Assembly: GCF_900156525.1 (NCBI RefSeq)
Contig: NZ_FTPS01000001.1
Location: 2,232,001 to 2,296,000 of the forward strand
DNA: 64,000 nt
Direction: 5' to 3'
Source: Pontibaca methylaminivorans
GTDB taxonomy: Bacteria > Pseudomonadota > Alphaproteobacteria > Rhodobacterales > Rhodobacteraceae
The first letter of the stretch is position 1; the number at the start of each line of letters is the position of its first letter. The notes below the pieces were generated by a model that did no database searches, was not told where the DNA came from, and was given only the letters and a program-made list of their open reading frames with translations. Made by a program: the position numbers and the translations under genes. Below, piece by piece: positions 35,714-45,378 of this stretch.

Positions 35714-36946
35714 ATGATCGGGCGCAAGACCGTGCGCAACCCGGAAATCGACGATCTGAATGATGCCGACGGAATCCGCCCCCGCGGTTTCGACGATTTC
35801 GACCTGCGCCTTGGCGATGTCATGCGCGGCGAACGGGCGACCCTGGGGAAATCCCTGCTCGACGTGCAGCGCGACCTGCGCATCAAGGCCTCCTATATCG
35901 CCGCGATCGAGAACTCCGACCCGACGATTTTCGAGACACCGGGCTTCATCGCCGGCTATGTGCGCTCCTATGCGCGCTATCTCGGCATGGATCCGGATCG
36001 GGCCTTCGCCGATTTCTGCCGCGAGAGCGGCTTCAGCGTGGCGCACGGGATGTCGGCCGAGGCCTCGGCCTTCCGCGCCGCACCGCTCGAGGCCGCGCGA
36101 TCCGCCGGCGGCGGCGTTTCCGGCGGGTTTTCCGCGCCGCCTTTCGCACCGGTGTCCGACGGCTTGTTCGGGGGGATCGACCTGCGTGCCATCGGTTCGG
36201 CGCTGGTGCTGGTCGCGCTCATCGGCGGAATCGGCTACGGCGGCTGGAGCGTGCTGAAACAGGTGCAGCAGGTGCGGCTTGCGCCGGTGGACCAGGCCCC
36301 GGTGGTGCTGGCCGATCTCGATCCGCTGCGTGACGACGAGAGCGACGAGGAACGCCGCGCCCCCTCGATGGAGGCGCTGGGCCGGCTGTATCGTCCGCAG
36401 GCGCTGGATACGCCGGTTCTGGTGGCCCGCGACGGGCCGATTTCCTCGCTCGATCCGCGCGAAGGCGGCACATTCGACCTGCCCCGGCTTCCCGATACGC
36501 TCCTCGCGCAACCGGCGAGCGACGGGTTCGCGGAGCAGATTCGCTCGGCCCTGTCCTCGGCCATGCCGCAGGTGGTCGAAAGCCCCGCGCCGCCGCTGCG
36601 CATGATCGCCGTGCGCCCGGCCTGGGTGCGGATCAAGGCGGGCGACGGCTCGGTGCTGTTCGAGGGGATCATGGAAAACGGCCAGACCTACGATGTGCCC
36701 ACGACCGAAGAGCCGCCGACGCTGCGCACCGGCGAATCCGGCTCGGTCTATTTTGCGGTCGACGGGGTGCATTACGGCCCGGTCGGCAAGCGCGGCGTGG
36801 TCACGTCGAACATCACGCTCTCGGCCGAGGCGATCCGCGACCGGTACGAAGTCGCCGACCTTGACCGGGACCGCGATCTTGCCCGCATGGTGGCCGAGGC
36901 GCAGACCGCGCCCGCCGCCACAGAGCCGGCGCTCGCCGCACCGTGA
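35714..36946 (+). CDS. RodZ-like membrane protein with N-terminal helix-turn-helix
   Basis: A 410-residue bitopic protein. The cytoplasmic HTH domain (GKSLLDVQRDLRIKASYIAAIE) is followed by NSDPTIFETPGFIAGYVRSYARYLG, which matches RodZ/DUF4115 proteins binding MreB. A membrane span follows at about residues 159-178 (AIGSALVLVALIGGIGYGG), then a long periplasmic linker and a C-terminal beta-domain (AVRPAWVRIKAGDGSVLFEGIMENG). It probably helps maintain cell shape. It is followed by ispG, the usual alphaproteobacterial order. The ATG at 35714 follows a GGAG at about 9 bases. Confidence 0.88.
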   Translation: MIGRKTVRNPEIDDLNDADGIRPRGFDDFDLRLGDVMRGERATLGKSLLDVQRDLRIKASYIAAIENSDPTIFETPGFIAGYVRSYARYLGMDPDRAFADFCRESGFSVAHGMSAEASAFRAAPLEAARSAGGGVSGGFSAPPFAPVSDGLFGGIDLRAIGSALVLVALIGGIGYGGWSVLKQVQQVRLAPVDQAPVVLADLDPLRDDESDEERRAPSMEALGRLYRPQALDTPVLVARDGPISSLDPREGGTFDLPRLPDTLLAQPASDGFAEQIRSALSSAMPQVVESPAPPLRMIAVRPAWVRIKAGDGSVLFEGIMENGQTYDVPTTEEPPTLRTGESGSVYFAVDGVHYGPVGKRGVVTSNITLSAEAIRDRYEVADLDRDRDLARMVAEAQTAPAATEPALAAP

Positions 36947-37023
36947 CCGTCCGCGCCATTGCGGTGCCGGCCCGCGCGGATTAACCTGCGCCGGAAATCC
37001 CGACCGCTACGGAGTCCGATGCG

Positions 37024-38145
37024 ATGTCGCTGAATGCCATTCGCCCATGGCGCACCATCATGCGCCGCAAGTCGCGCCAGATCATGGTGGGGAAGGTGCC
37101 GGTCGGCGGGGACGCGCCGATCGCGGTGCAGACCATGACCAACACGCTGACAACCGATGTGGCCGCGACCATCGCGCAGGTGCAGGCGGCAGCCGATGCG
37201 GGTGCCGATATCGTGCGCATTTCGGTTCCCGACGAGGAATCGAGCCGCGCCCTGCGCGAGATCGTTCGTGAAAGCCCGGTGCCGATCGTTGCCGACATCC
37301 ATTTCCACTATCGCCGCGGCATCGAGGCGGCCGAAGCCGGAGCCGCCTGCCTGCGGATCAACCCGGGTAACATCGGTGATGCAAGGCGTGTGCGCGAGGT
37401 GATCGCCGCCGCGCGTGATCACGGCTGTTCGATGCGGATCGGGGTGAACGGCGGCTCGCTTGAACGCCACCTGCTCGAGAAATACGGCGAACCATGCCCC
37501 GAAGCGATGGTTGAATCCGCGCTCGAACATATCCGCATCCTCGAGGATAACGACTTTCACGAGTTCAAGATCAGCGTCAAGGCATCCGACGTGTTCATGA
37601 CCGCCGCCGCCTACCAGCAGCTTGCGGACGCGACCGAGGCGCCGCTGCATCTCGGCATCACCGAGGCGGGGGGCATGGTGAGCGGCACCATCAAATCCGC
37701 GATCGGGCTTGGCAACCTGCTGTGGATGGGGATCGGCGACACGATCCGGGTGAGCCTGTCCGCCGACCCGGTCGAGGAGATCAAGGTCGGTTTCGAGATC
37801 CTGAAATCGCTCGGGCTGCGCCATCGCGGCGTCAATATCATCTCCTGCCCCTCATGTGCGCGGCAGGGATTTGATGTGATCGAGACGGTCCAGATCCTTG
37901 AAAAGCGCCTCGAACATATCAAGACGCCGATGAGTCTTTCGATCATCGGCTGCGTGGTGAACGGCCCGGGAGAGGCGCTGATGACCGACGTGGGCTTCAC
38001 CGGCGGCGGCGCAGGCAGCGGCATGGTCTATCTTGCCGGAAAGCAGAGCCACAAGATGAGCAATGCCGAAATGATCGACCACATCGTCGAACAGGTGGAA
38101 AAGCGCGCCGGGGAACTGGAAGCGGCGGCGAAGGCGGCGGAATAG
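37024..38145 (+). CDS. ispG: 4-Hydroxy-3-methylbut-2-enyl-diphosphate synthase
   Basis: A 373-residue iron-sulfur enzyme of the MEP isoprenoid pathway. Seen: [23 protein letters not shown] (in parts), [31 protein letters not shown], and the cluster cysteines in [13 protein letters not shown] and [11 protein letters not shown]. The ATG at 37024 has GGAG about 9 bases upstream. It lies 77 bases after the rodZ-like gene and converges with a DsbA-like gene. Confidence 0.96.
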   Translation: MSLNAIRPWRTIMRRKSRQIMVGKVPVGGDAPIAVQTMTNTLTTDVAATIAQVQAAADAGADIVRISVPDEESSRALREIVRESPVPIVADIHFHYRRGIEAAEAGAACLRINPGNIGDARRVREVIAAARDHGCSMRIGVNGGSLERHLLEKYGEPCPEAMVESALEHIRILEDNDFHEFKISVKASDVFMTAAAYQQLADATEAPLHLGITEAGGMVSGTIKSAIGLGNLLWMGIGDTIRVSLSADPVEEIKVGFEILKSLGLRHRGVNIISCPSCARQGFDVIETVQILEKRLEHIKTPMSLSIIGCVVNGPGEALMTDVGFTGGGAGSGMVYLAGKQSHKMSNAEMIDHIVEQVEKRAGELEAAAKAAE

Positions 38146-38158
38146 GCTCCGCTCGCCG

Positions 38159-38174
38159 GGCATCGGCCGATGCC
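38159..38174. terminator. Palindromic hairpin between convergent ispG and dsbA-like genes
   Basis: GGCATC-GGCC-GATGCC forms a 6-bp stem with a 4-base loop in the 52-base convergent gap. There is no T-run, so it is a weak candidate bidirectional terminator. Confidence 0.4.
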
Positions 38175-38197
38175 GCCGCCGCCGGCCGGTCCGGTGC

Positions 38198-38950
38198 TCA
38201 CTGATCCCGCTCGCGTTTTTCGGCCACCATCACGGCCAGTTGCTCGGCCGGGACAAAGCCGCGGATCATCTCGTCGGCCAGCACGAAGGTCGGGGTGCCG
38301 CTGATCTGGAGCCGCTGGGCCAGTTCGCGGGTGCGGATGATCTCGTTGTTCACCTCGTCGCTGTCCATGCGCTGGATGATCGCGCCGGTATCAAGGCCAA
38401 GATCGTCGGAAAGCCGGCGCAGCCGGGCCTCGTCGGGTTCGCCGTTCATAGCCATGAGCGCGTCATGCACCTGTTCATAGGCGTCGCCCCCCTCGACCTG
38501 GCGGGTGGCGATGGCAAAGCGGGATGCGGCCAGCGAGGCTTCGCCGAGGATCGGAAGTTCCTTGATGATGAAGCGGATGTTGCCGTCCTGCTCCAGCAGC
38601 TTGTCGATCTCGGGCGTGGCCTTGCGGCAATAGGGACAGCGATAATCGGTGAACTCGACCAGGGTGATGTCGCCCTCGGGATTGCCGGCGACGTGGGAAA
38701 ACCCGTCATCGAAGATCGCGTCGCGGTTCACATCAACGAGCGAGAAATCGGCCTCGGCCTGGGCTTCGGCCTGGCGTTCTTCCATGGCCTGAACCGCCTC
38801 GAAGATGATTTCTGGATGTTCCATCAAGTAGTTGCGCACTTCGGCCCGGAAGGCATCCCGTTCCTCGGCGCTCATGGCATTGAGATCGAGCGCCTGGAGC
38901 GGAGCGGCAAGGCCGAGCGCGATCAGGGCAGGGGCGGCGAGGCGGAACAT
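38198..38950 (-). CDS. DsbA-family thiol oxidoreductase
   Basis: A 250-residue periplasmic protein. The signal peptide is MFRLAAPALIALGLAAPLQA, followed by a helical N-terminal region (YLMEHPEIIFEAVQAMEERQ) typical of the Com1/ScsC/BdbD-like branch. The thioredoxin fold has CPYC in TDYRCPYCRKATPEI and cis-Pro in ISGTPTFVL. It forms or isomerises disulfides in exported proteins. The start at 38950 follows AAAGGA at 6 bases; longer upstream starts would bury the signal peptide. Confidence 0.9.
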   Translation of the reverse strand: MFRLAAPALIALGLAAPLQALDLNAMSAEERDAFRAEVRNYLMEHPEIIFEAVQAMEERQAEAQAEADFSLVDVNRDAIFDDGFSHVAGNPEGDITLVEFTDYRCPYCRKATPEIDKLLEQDGNIRFIIKELPILGEASLAASRFAIATRQVEGGDAYEQVHDALMAMNGEPDEARLRRLSDDLGLDTGAIIQRMDSDEVNNEIIRTRELAQRLQISGTPTFVLADEMIRGFVPAEQLAVMVAEKRERDQ

Positions 38951-39110
38951 GTGAAATCCTTTCGACGGGTCTGGGTGCATTGACCACAATCCGGCGACCG
39001 CGCCAAGCCCCGGCGCATCGGCGGGCGCGGCCGGCAGGAGCACAGCCATTGACGGGGTGCGCCTTGCGCGCGCATATCCCGAAGCCATGGCCGCACCATC
39101 GGAGAAGCGC

Positions 39111-40256
39111 ATGCGAAACTCAAGCCGCTCACAGGTCGATCCCTTCATCGTGATGGACGTGATGGAGGCAGCGCGCCGGGCCGAGGCGGCGGGGCGTCAC
39201 ATCATCCACATGGAGGTGGGCCAGCCCGGCACCGGTGCGCCCCGATCGGCGATGGAGGCGCTTTGCGCGCGGATGCGGGCCGAGCCGCTCGGCTATACGG
39301 TGTCGCCCGGCCTGCCCGAACTGCGCGCCCGCATCGCGCGGCTTTACGGCGAATGGTATGACGTCGATCTCGCGCCCTCGCGGGTGCTGGTGACGAGCGG
39401 ATCCTCGGGCGGCTTTCTGCTGGCTTTTACCGCGCTGTTCGACAGCGGCGCGCGGGTCGGGGTCGGGGCGCCCGGTTATCCGAGCTACCGGCAGATCCTG
39501 CGCGCGCTCGGGCTCGAGCCGGTCGATCTGCCGACCACGGCGGGGAACCGCTATCAGCCGGTGCCGGCGAATATCGCCGGGCGCGATCTTGCGGGGCTCG
39601 TGATTGCATCGCCCGGAAACCCGACCGGCACCATGCTGGACCGGGCCGCGCTTGGCGCGCTGGTCGAGGCGACCCGGGCCGGCGGCGTGAGCCTCGTGAG
39701 CGATGAAATCTATCACGGGCTTGAATATGGCGAACGGGCGGTGAGCGCGCTCGAACTCACCGATGACGTCTATGTCGTCAATTCCTTTTCCAAGTATTTC
39801 TCCATGACCGGCTGGCGTGTCGGCTGGATGGTGGTGCCGGAAGATCATGTGCGCGTGGTGGAGCGGCTCGCGCAGAATCTTTTCATCTGCGCGCCCCATG
39901 CCAGCCAGATTGCCGCGCTCGCGGCGATGGACTGCGGCGAGGAACTGGCCGCGAACCTTGCCGTCTACCGGCGGAATCGGGCGCTGATGCTCGAGGGGCT
40001 GCCGCGCGCCGGCTTTACCGACATCGCCCCGCCCGACGGGGCGTTCTATGTCTATGCCGATGTCTCGGCCATCACCGACGACAGCCGGATCCTGGCGGCG
40101 GAGATTCTCGAACAGGCCGGGGTGGCGGTGACGCCAGGGCTTGATTTCGATCCCCAGCGCGGCCATCGCACCCTGCGGTTTTCCTACGCGCGCGAGACCG
40201 CCGACATCAGTGAGGGGCTCGCGCGGCTCGCCGCCTTCATGGAGGCGCGGCGCTGA
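39111..40256 (+). CDS. PLP-dependent aminotransferase (class I/II)
   Basis: A 381-residue fold-type I aminotransferase. Seen: HIIHMEVGQPGTGAP, VTSGSSGGFLLAFTALFD, ASPGNPTGTML, LVSDEIYHGLEYG, and the PLP lysine in VVNSFSKYFSMTGWRVGW, plus substrate-carboxylate Arg in HRTLRFSYAR. The ATG at 39111 has GGAG 7 bases upstream. It overlaps the next amidase gene by one base (TGATG), so translation is coupled although the functions look unrelated. The amino-acid substrate cannot be assigned. Confidence 0.9.
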   Translation: MRNSSRSQVDPFIVMDVMEAARRAEAAGRHIIHMEVGQPGTGAPRSAMEALCARMRAEPLGYTVSPGLPELRARIARLYGEWYDVDLAPSRVLVTSGSSGGFLLAFTALFDSGARVGVGAPGYPSYRQILRALGLEPVDLPTTAGNRYQPVPANIAGRDLAGLVIASPGNPTGTMLDRAALGALVEATRAGGVSLVSDEIYHGLEYGERAVSALELTDDVYVVNSFSKYFSMTGWRVGWMVVPEDHVRVVERLAQNLFICAPHASQIAALAAMDCGEELAANLAVYRRNRALMLEGLPRAGFTDIAPPDGAFYVYADVSAITDDSRILAAEILEQAGVAVTPGLDFDPQRGHRTLRFSYARETADISEGLARLAAFMEARR

Positions 40257-41506
40257 TGCGGCGGTGGCTCTGCGCATGTGTCGTGCTTCTCGTGCTGGGG
40301 GTGGGGGGTGTCGCGCCGCAACAGCCGGCGGCGGAGCCGGGGGCCGCAGAACCTGCCGCGGACGTGCTGGCCGAGGGCAGCGGGATTGCCGATCTGCGCG
40401 GCGGCGGGGCGGAATTCGACCTCGTGCTGTCGCGCGGCGTGCCCTATCGCGCCTTCACGCTCGATGCGCCGCCGCGCCTCGTGCTCGATTTCCGCGGTGC
40501 CGATTTCGGGCGGCTCGATACGGGGACACTGAATGCGGGCGATGCGATCACCGGGCTGCAGGCGGGCATTTTCGAGCCCGGCTGGTCGCGGCTTGTCGCG
40601 ATGCTGTCCGGGCCGATGGCGATCACGCAGGCGGCGATGCGGCTTGACGGCGAGAGCGGGCACGCGCATCTGACGGTCCGCCTTGCCCCGGTCGGCGCCG
40701 AGGACTTCGCCGCCCGCTCCGGCATGCCGCAGGATCCGGGTTGGCGCCCCGCGTCACCAGCCCCCGTGCCCGCGCCGCGGCCCGGCCGCAGCAACGGGGC
40801 GCGGCCGCTCGTGGTCGTGCTCGACCCCGGACATGGCGGCGTCGATCCGGGGGCCGAAACCGCAGGCATCGCGGAAAAGGATCTCATGCTCACCTTCGCG
40901 CGCGAGTTGCGCGACGTGCTGCTGCGCGGGGATGACTTTCAGGTGATGCTGACCCGCGAGGACGACCGTTTCGTTTCGCTGGAGCGGCGGATCGCGCTTG
41001 CGCATCAGGCGCGGGCGGATGTGTTCATCTCGCTGCATGCGGATTCGCTGATCGAGGGGCAGGCGCACGGGGCGACGGTGCATGTGCTCTCGGCCGAGGC
41101 AAGCGATCGCGCCTCGGCCCGGCTGGCCGAGCGCCACGACCGCGACGACCTGCTGGCGGGGGTCGATCTGGCCGGTATTGATGACGAGATCACCGACATT
41201 TTGCTGAATCTGGCCCAGCGCGAGACCCGGCCGCGCAGCGAGGCGCTGGCCCGCGCGCTGGTCGAGGGGATTTCCCAGACCGGAAGCCCCATGAACCGCC
41301 GCCCGCTGCGGCGCGCGGCCTTTTCGGTGCTGAAGGCGGCCGATATTCCCTCGGTCCTGGTCGAGGTCGGCTTCCTGTCCAGCCCGCGCGATCTGCGCAA
41401 CCTTCGCGATCCGCGCTTTCGTGTGACCTTTGCCGAAGGGGTGCGCGCCGGGCTCGAGGGCTGGCGCCAGGGCGACGCGGAACAGCGGGCGCTGCGCCGC
41501 CGATAG
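40256..41506 (+). CDS. N-acetylmuramoyl-L-alanine amidase (AmiC-type cell-wall hydrolase)
   Basis: A 416-residue exported amidase. It has a signal sequence at residues 1-20, and an AMIN-like domain at about 45-145 (FDLVLSRGVPYRAFTLDAPPR) for septal/peptidoglycan targeting. After a Pro-rich linker comes an Amidase_3 zinc domain with VVLDPGHGGVDPGA, the second Glu in TAGIAEKDL, the His in FISLHADSL, and the catalytic Glu in SVLVEVGFLSSP. It cuts stem peptides from glycan strands during cell separation. It is unrelated to the AmiC ligand sensor at 5.1-6.3 kb. PBP1A follows. Confidence 0.93.
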   Translation: MRRWLCACVVLLVLGVGGVAPQQPAAEPGAAEPAADVLAEGSGIADLRGGGAEFDLVLSRGVPYRAFTLDAPPRLVLDFRGADFGRLDTGTLNAGDAITGLQAGIFEPGWSRLVAMLSGPMAITQAAMRLDGESGHAHLTVRLAPVGAEDFAARSGMPQDPGWRPASPAPVPAPRPGRSNGARPLVVVLDPGHGGVDPGAETAGIAEKDLMLTFARELRDVLLRGDDFQVMLTREDDRFVSLERRIALAHQARADVFISLHADSLIEGQAHGATVHVLSAEASDRASARLAERHDRDDLLAGVDLAGIDDEITDILLNLAQRETRPRSEALARALVEGISQTGSPMNRRPLRRAAFSVLKAADIPSVLVEVGFLSSPRDLRNLRDPRFRVTFAEGVRAGLEGWRQGDAEQRALRRR

Positions 41507-41598
41507 GCGGGCCGGCGCAGGCGGGCCTCTACACCGCTTTGCTCTTGGCCGCGGGATCGCTATACAGGCGCCAGCGCGCAAACAGGGGCAGCCAACCC

Positions 41599-44151
41599 GT
41601 GATCCGTTTCATCCTGTCTTTTTTCGGGGCGATCTTTTCGCTTCTGACGCTTGGCGTTGCGATCGTTGCGCTGGGCCTCGGGGCGATATTCTGGATCTAC
41701 GGCCACGACCTCCCCAGTCACGAATCGCTCAAGCAGTACAAGCCGCCGACCATCAGCCGCATCTATTCGGGCGAGGGGCAGCTTATCGACGAATTTGCCC
41801 GTGAACGGCGCCTGTTCACCCCGGCGGCGGAAATTCCCGATCTTGTGAAACAGGCTTTCATCTCGGCCGAGGACAAGAATTTCTATTCGCACAAGGGCTA
41901 TGACACGCGCAGCATCGCGGTCGCCGTGTTCGAGGCGGTCCGTTCGCGCGGGCACAACGTGCGCGGCGCCTCGACCATCACCCAGCAGGTGATGAAGAAC
42001 TTCCTGCTCTCGGGCGACCGGCGGCTTGAACGCAAGATCAAGGAAATCATCCTCGCCGCCCGCCTCGAAGAAACGCTCGACAAGGAACAGATCCTCGAAC
42101 TCTACCTGAACGAAATCTATCTCGGGCAGAACTCCTACGGGGTGACGGCCGCCGCGCAGACCTATTTCAACAAGACGCTGGCCGAACTCGAACCGCATGA
42201 GGCCGCGTTCCTTGCCTCGCTGCCCAAGGCGCCGAGCGACTATCACCCGGTGCGTGAAAAGGAGCGGCTGCTGTCGCGGCGCAATTTCGTGCTGAACGAA
42301 ATGCGCGAGAACGGCTATCTGAGCCCGGAGGAATATGATTCCGAGGTGGAAAAGCCCCTGCGTTCGGTGCAGAACGGCGATTTCCCGAGCTTCCGCACCG
42401 CATTGCCGCCGCGCGATTATTTCACCGATGAAATCCGGCGCCAACTGACCCAGGATTTCGGCGAGGGCGAATTCTTCACCGGCGGGTTCTCGGTGCGCGC
42501 CACCATCGACGAGGAAATGCAGCGCGAGGCGGCACTTTCGCTCGAGGCGGCGCTCGAACGCTACGACCGGGGCGCGGGCGTCTGGCGCGGCACCGGCAAG
42601 ACCATCGAGGCCGACAAGCTCGGGAGTGAAGAACTCTGGCGCGTCGCGCTGGCGGCGACCCGTGTTCCGCGCGATATCGAGCTCAACGGAAAATGGCGCC
42701 CCGCGGTGGTGCTGGCGGTCGAGGACGGTCGCGCCCGCATCGGGATCGAGGGCGAGGAGGAGGACCAGGGCGGCCACTGGATCCCGGCCGAGGACGTGCA
42801 ATGGGCGCGCAAGCGCAACGCCGACGGGTCGCTCGGGCCCAAGGCGCAGGGCGCGGGCGATCTGCTGTCGGTCGGCGACGTGGTGCTGGTGCGGGCAATG
42901 ACCAGCAACGATGACGGCTCCTTCATCCGCTGGACCCTGCGCCAGACGCCGGAGGTGCAGGGCGCTTTTGTTGCCATGGACGTGAACACCGGGCGCGTGC
43001 TCGCCATGCAGGGCGGGTTCTCCTATCAGTCCTCGGTGTTCAACCGCGCCACCCAGGCACAGCGCCAGCCGGGTTCGGCCTTCAAGCCCTTCGTCTATGC
43101 GGCCGCGCTCGACAGCGGCTATACGCCGGCGACCATCGTCGTCGATGCGCCGATCGAGGTGAACACGCCGCAGGGGCTGTGGCGGCCCCGGAACTCCACG
43201 AACCGCTATTACGGGCCGACGCCGCTGCGCACCGGGATCGAACAGTCGCGCAACCTGATGACGGTGCGGCTGGCGCAGGAGGTCGGCATGGACGTGATCG
43301 CGGGCTATGCGGAACGCTTCGGCGTCTATGACAACATGAGCACCTATCTGGCCAATTCGCTCGGCTCCGAGGAAACCACGCTTTACCGGATGGTGGCCGC
43401 CTATGCGATGTTCGCGAACGGTGGCGAGCGCGTCGAGCCGACCCTGATTGACAGGATTCAGGACCGCTATGGCAAGACCATCTATCGCCATGACAAGCGC
43501 GAATGCCTTGATTGCGATGACGATGACCTGCCGATGGGGCTCGCGCCGCGGATTTCCTCGCAGCGCGAACAGGTCATGGACCCGATCACCGCCTATCAGC
43601 TCACCGCGATGCTGGAGGGTGTGGTGAAGCGCGGCACCGCCGCGAGCGTGGTGAACCTTCCGGTGCCGACCGCGGGCAAGACCGGCACCACCAACGACGC
43701 GCGCGACGTCTGGTTCCTTGGCTTCACCAGCAATATCGTCGCCGGCTGCTACATCGGTTTCGATCAGCCGCGCTCGCTCGGCTCGCGCGCCTACGGGGCG
43801 ACCATGTGCGGTCCGGTGTTCCAGTCCTTCATGACCAAGGCAGTTGAGAAATATGGCGGCGGCCCCTTCGCCGTGCCGCCGGGCGGGCATTTCATCAAGA
43901 TCGACCGGTTTACCGGCGCGCGCCTGTCGGACGAGGCGACGGGCGAAAACGTCGTCGCCGAATATTTCCGCGACGGGGCCGAGCCGATCTTTGGCCTGGC
44001 CTATGACGGGGGCTTCGCCATGGGGTCGAACCTGCCGCTGGTCGAGGATGTGCGCGAACATGTGCGCGAGGTCGAGACATCCTCGGGCAGCAAGGCCAGC
44101 ATCGGTTCCAAGGCGAATTTCGGCACGGTGAGTTCGGGCGGGCTCTATTGA
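41599..44151 (+). CDS. mrcA: Penicillin-binding protein 1A (bifunctional)
   Basis: An 850-residue class A PBP. A membrane anchor lies near residues 4-32. The glycosyltransferase domain has FISAEDKNFYSHKGYD and GASTITQQVMKNFLLS. An inserted OB-like region follows. The transpeptidase has the catalytic Ser in RQPGSAFKPFVY (SxxK), SRN in EQSRNLMT, and KTGT in TAGKTGTTND. It builds and cross-links peptidoglycan at the inner membrane. The GTG at 41599 is the best start (AGGGGC about 10 bases upstream); an ATG at 41539 would put charged residues before the anchor. It lies 92 bases after the amidase gene. Confidence 0.95.
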   Translation: MIRFILSFFGAIFSLLTLGVAIVALGLGAIFWIYGHDLPSHESLKQYKPPTISRIYSGEGQLIDEFARERRLFTPAAEIPDLVKQAFISAEDKNFYSHKGYDTRSIAVAVFEAVRSRGHNVRGASTITQQVMKNFLLSGDRRLERKIKEIILAARLEETLDKEQILELYLNEIYLGQNSYGVTAAAQTYFNKTLAELEPHEAAFLASLPKAPSDYHPVREKERLLSRRNFVLNEMRENGYLSPEEYDSEVEKPLRSVQNGDFPSFRTALPPRDYFTDEIRRQLTQDFGEGEFFTGGFSVRATIDEEMQREAALSLEAALERYDRGAGVWRGTGKTIEADKLGSEELWRVALAATRVPRDIELNGKWRPAVVLAVEDGRARIGIEGEEEDQGGHWIPAEDVQWARKRNADGSLGPKAQGAGDLLSVGDVVLVRAMTSNDDGSFIRWTLRQTPEVQGAFVAMDVNTGRVLAMQGGFSYQSSVFNRATQAQRQPGSAFKPFVYAAALDSGYTPATIVVDAPIEVNTPQGLWRPRNSTNRYYGPTPLRTGIEQSRNLMTVRLAQEVGMDVIAGYAERFGVYDNMSTYLANSLGSEETTLYRMVAAYAMFANGGERVEPTLIDRIQDRYGKTIYRHDKRECLDCDDDDLPMGLAPRISSQREQVMDPITAYQLTAMLEGVVKRGTAASVVNLPVPTAGKTGTTNDARDVWFLGFTSNIVAGCYIGFDQPRSLGSRAYGATMCGPVFQSFMTKAVEKYGGGPFAVPPGGHFIKIDRFTGARLSDEATGENVVAEYFRDGAEPIFGLAYDGGFAMGSNLPLVEDVREHVREVETSSGSKASIGSKANFGTVSSGGLY

Positions 44152-44247
44152 ACCGCAGCCCGGCGCGCCTCATGTCGCCGTCCTCTGCTTGCTGCGGCCG
44201 GACGGGCAGTTTATCACGTGCCACGAACAGGATCACGAGGCTGGACC

Positions 44248-45372
44248 ATGCGCGCTGAAACCCAGAACCATATTGCCGGGATCGAGCGTTCGCTCGAGCT
44301 TCTGGCGCAGCGGATGGATCGCGAGACCGCCGGGCACCGGCTTGAGGAACTGAACGCAAGGGTCGAGGATCCCGATCTCTGGAATGATCCCGAGGCGGCG
44401 CAGAAACTGATGCGCGACCGTCAGATGCTGGTCGACGCGATCGAGACCCATGACGGGATCGCGCGCGAACTGTCCGACAATGTGGAACTGATCGAACTGG
44501 GCGAAATGGAGGGCGACGCCGAGATCGTGGCCGAGGCCGAGGCGGTGCTTGCCGAACTGGCCGGGCGCGCCGCGCACAAGTCGCTCGAGGCGCTGCTCGA
44601 CGGCGAGGCCGATGCCAATGACGCCTTTCTCGAGGTCCACGCCGGGGCAGGGGGCACCGAAAGCTGCGACTGGGCCTCGATGCTGGCGCGCATGTATCTG
44701 CGCTGGGCCGAGGGGCGGGGCTACAAGGTCGAGCTGCAATCCGAAAATGCCGGCGATGAGGCCGGGATCAAGTCGGCCACCTACAAGATCAGCGGGCCCA
44801 ACGCCTATGGCTGGCTGAAATCCGAAAGCGGCGTGCATCGCCTCGTGCGGATCAGCCCCTATGACAGCGCCGCCAAGCGCCATACATCTTTCAGCAGCGT
44901 CTGGGTCTATCCGGTGGTCGACGACGATATCACCATCGAGGTGAACCCGGCCGATATCCGCATCGACACCTATCGCAGCACCGGCGCCGGCGGTCAGCAC
45001 GTGAACACGACCGACTCCGCGGTGCGGATCACGCATATGCCGACCGGGATCGTGGTGACGAGTTCGGAAAAGTCCCAGCACCAGAACCGCGATATCGCCA
45101 TGAAGGCGCTGAAATCGCGGCTGTATCAGCTTGAACTCGACCGGCGCAACGCGGCGATCACCGAAGCCCATGAAAGCAAGGGCGCCGCCGGTTGGGGCAA
45201 CCAGATCCGGTCCTACGTGCTGCAACCCTACCAGATGGTGAAGGATCTGCGCACGAACCACGAGACCTCGGACACGAAGGGCGTGCTTGACGGCGATCTC
45301 GACGCCTTCATGGCCGCGACCCTCGCCCTCGATCTGTCGGGCAAGAGCCGGGCCGATGCGCAGGCGACCTGA
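44248..45372 (+). CDS. prfB: Peptide chain release factor 2
   Basis: A 374-residue class I release factor reading UGA and UAA. The GGQ motif is in [15 protein letters not shown]. The stop-reading tripeptide region is [15 protein letters not shown], with SPY where E. coli RF2 has SPF. The frame is continuous, with no in-frame UGA near codon 25, so the programmed +1 frameshift of E. coli is absent. The ATG at 44248 gives the family-standard N-terminus. It converges with an XRE regulator gene, with only 6 bases between stops. Confidence 0.95.
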   Translation: MRAETQNHIAGIERSLELLAQRMDRETAGHRLEELNARVEDPDLWNDPEAAQKLMRDRQMLVDAIETHDGIARELSDNVELIELGEMEGDAEIVAEAEAVLAELAGRAAHKSLEALLDGEADANDAFLEVHAGAGGTESCDWASMLARMYLRWAEGRGYKVELQSENAGDEAGIKSATYKISGPNAYGWLKSESGVHRLVRISPYDSAAKRHTSFSSVWVYPVVDDDITIEVNPADIRIDTYRSTGAGGQHVNTTDSAVRITHMPTGIVVTSSEKSQHQNRDIAMKALKSRLYQLELDRRNAAITEAHESKGAAGWGNQIRSYVLQPYQMVKDLRTNHETSDTKGVLDGDLDAFMAATLALDLSGKSRADAQAT

Positions 45373-45378
45373 CGCCCG

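Noticed and set aside
44248-44400. Programmed +1 frameshift in prfB
   Set aside because: The frame is continuous from the ATG through the GGQ domain with no early in-frame TGA.
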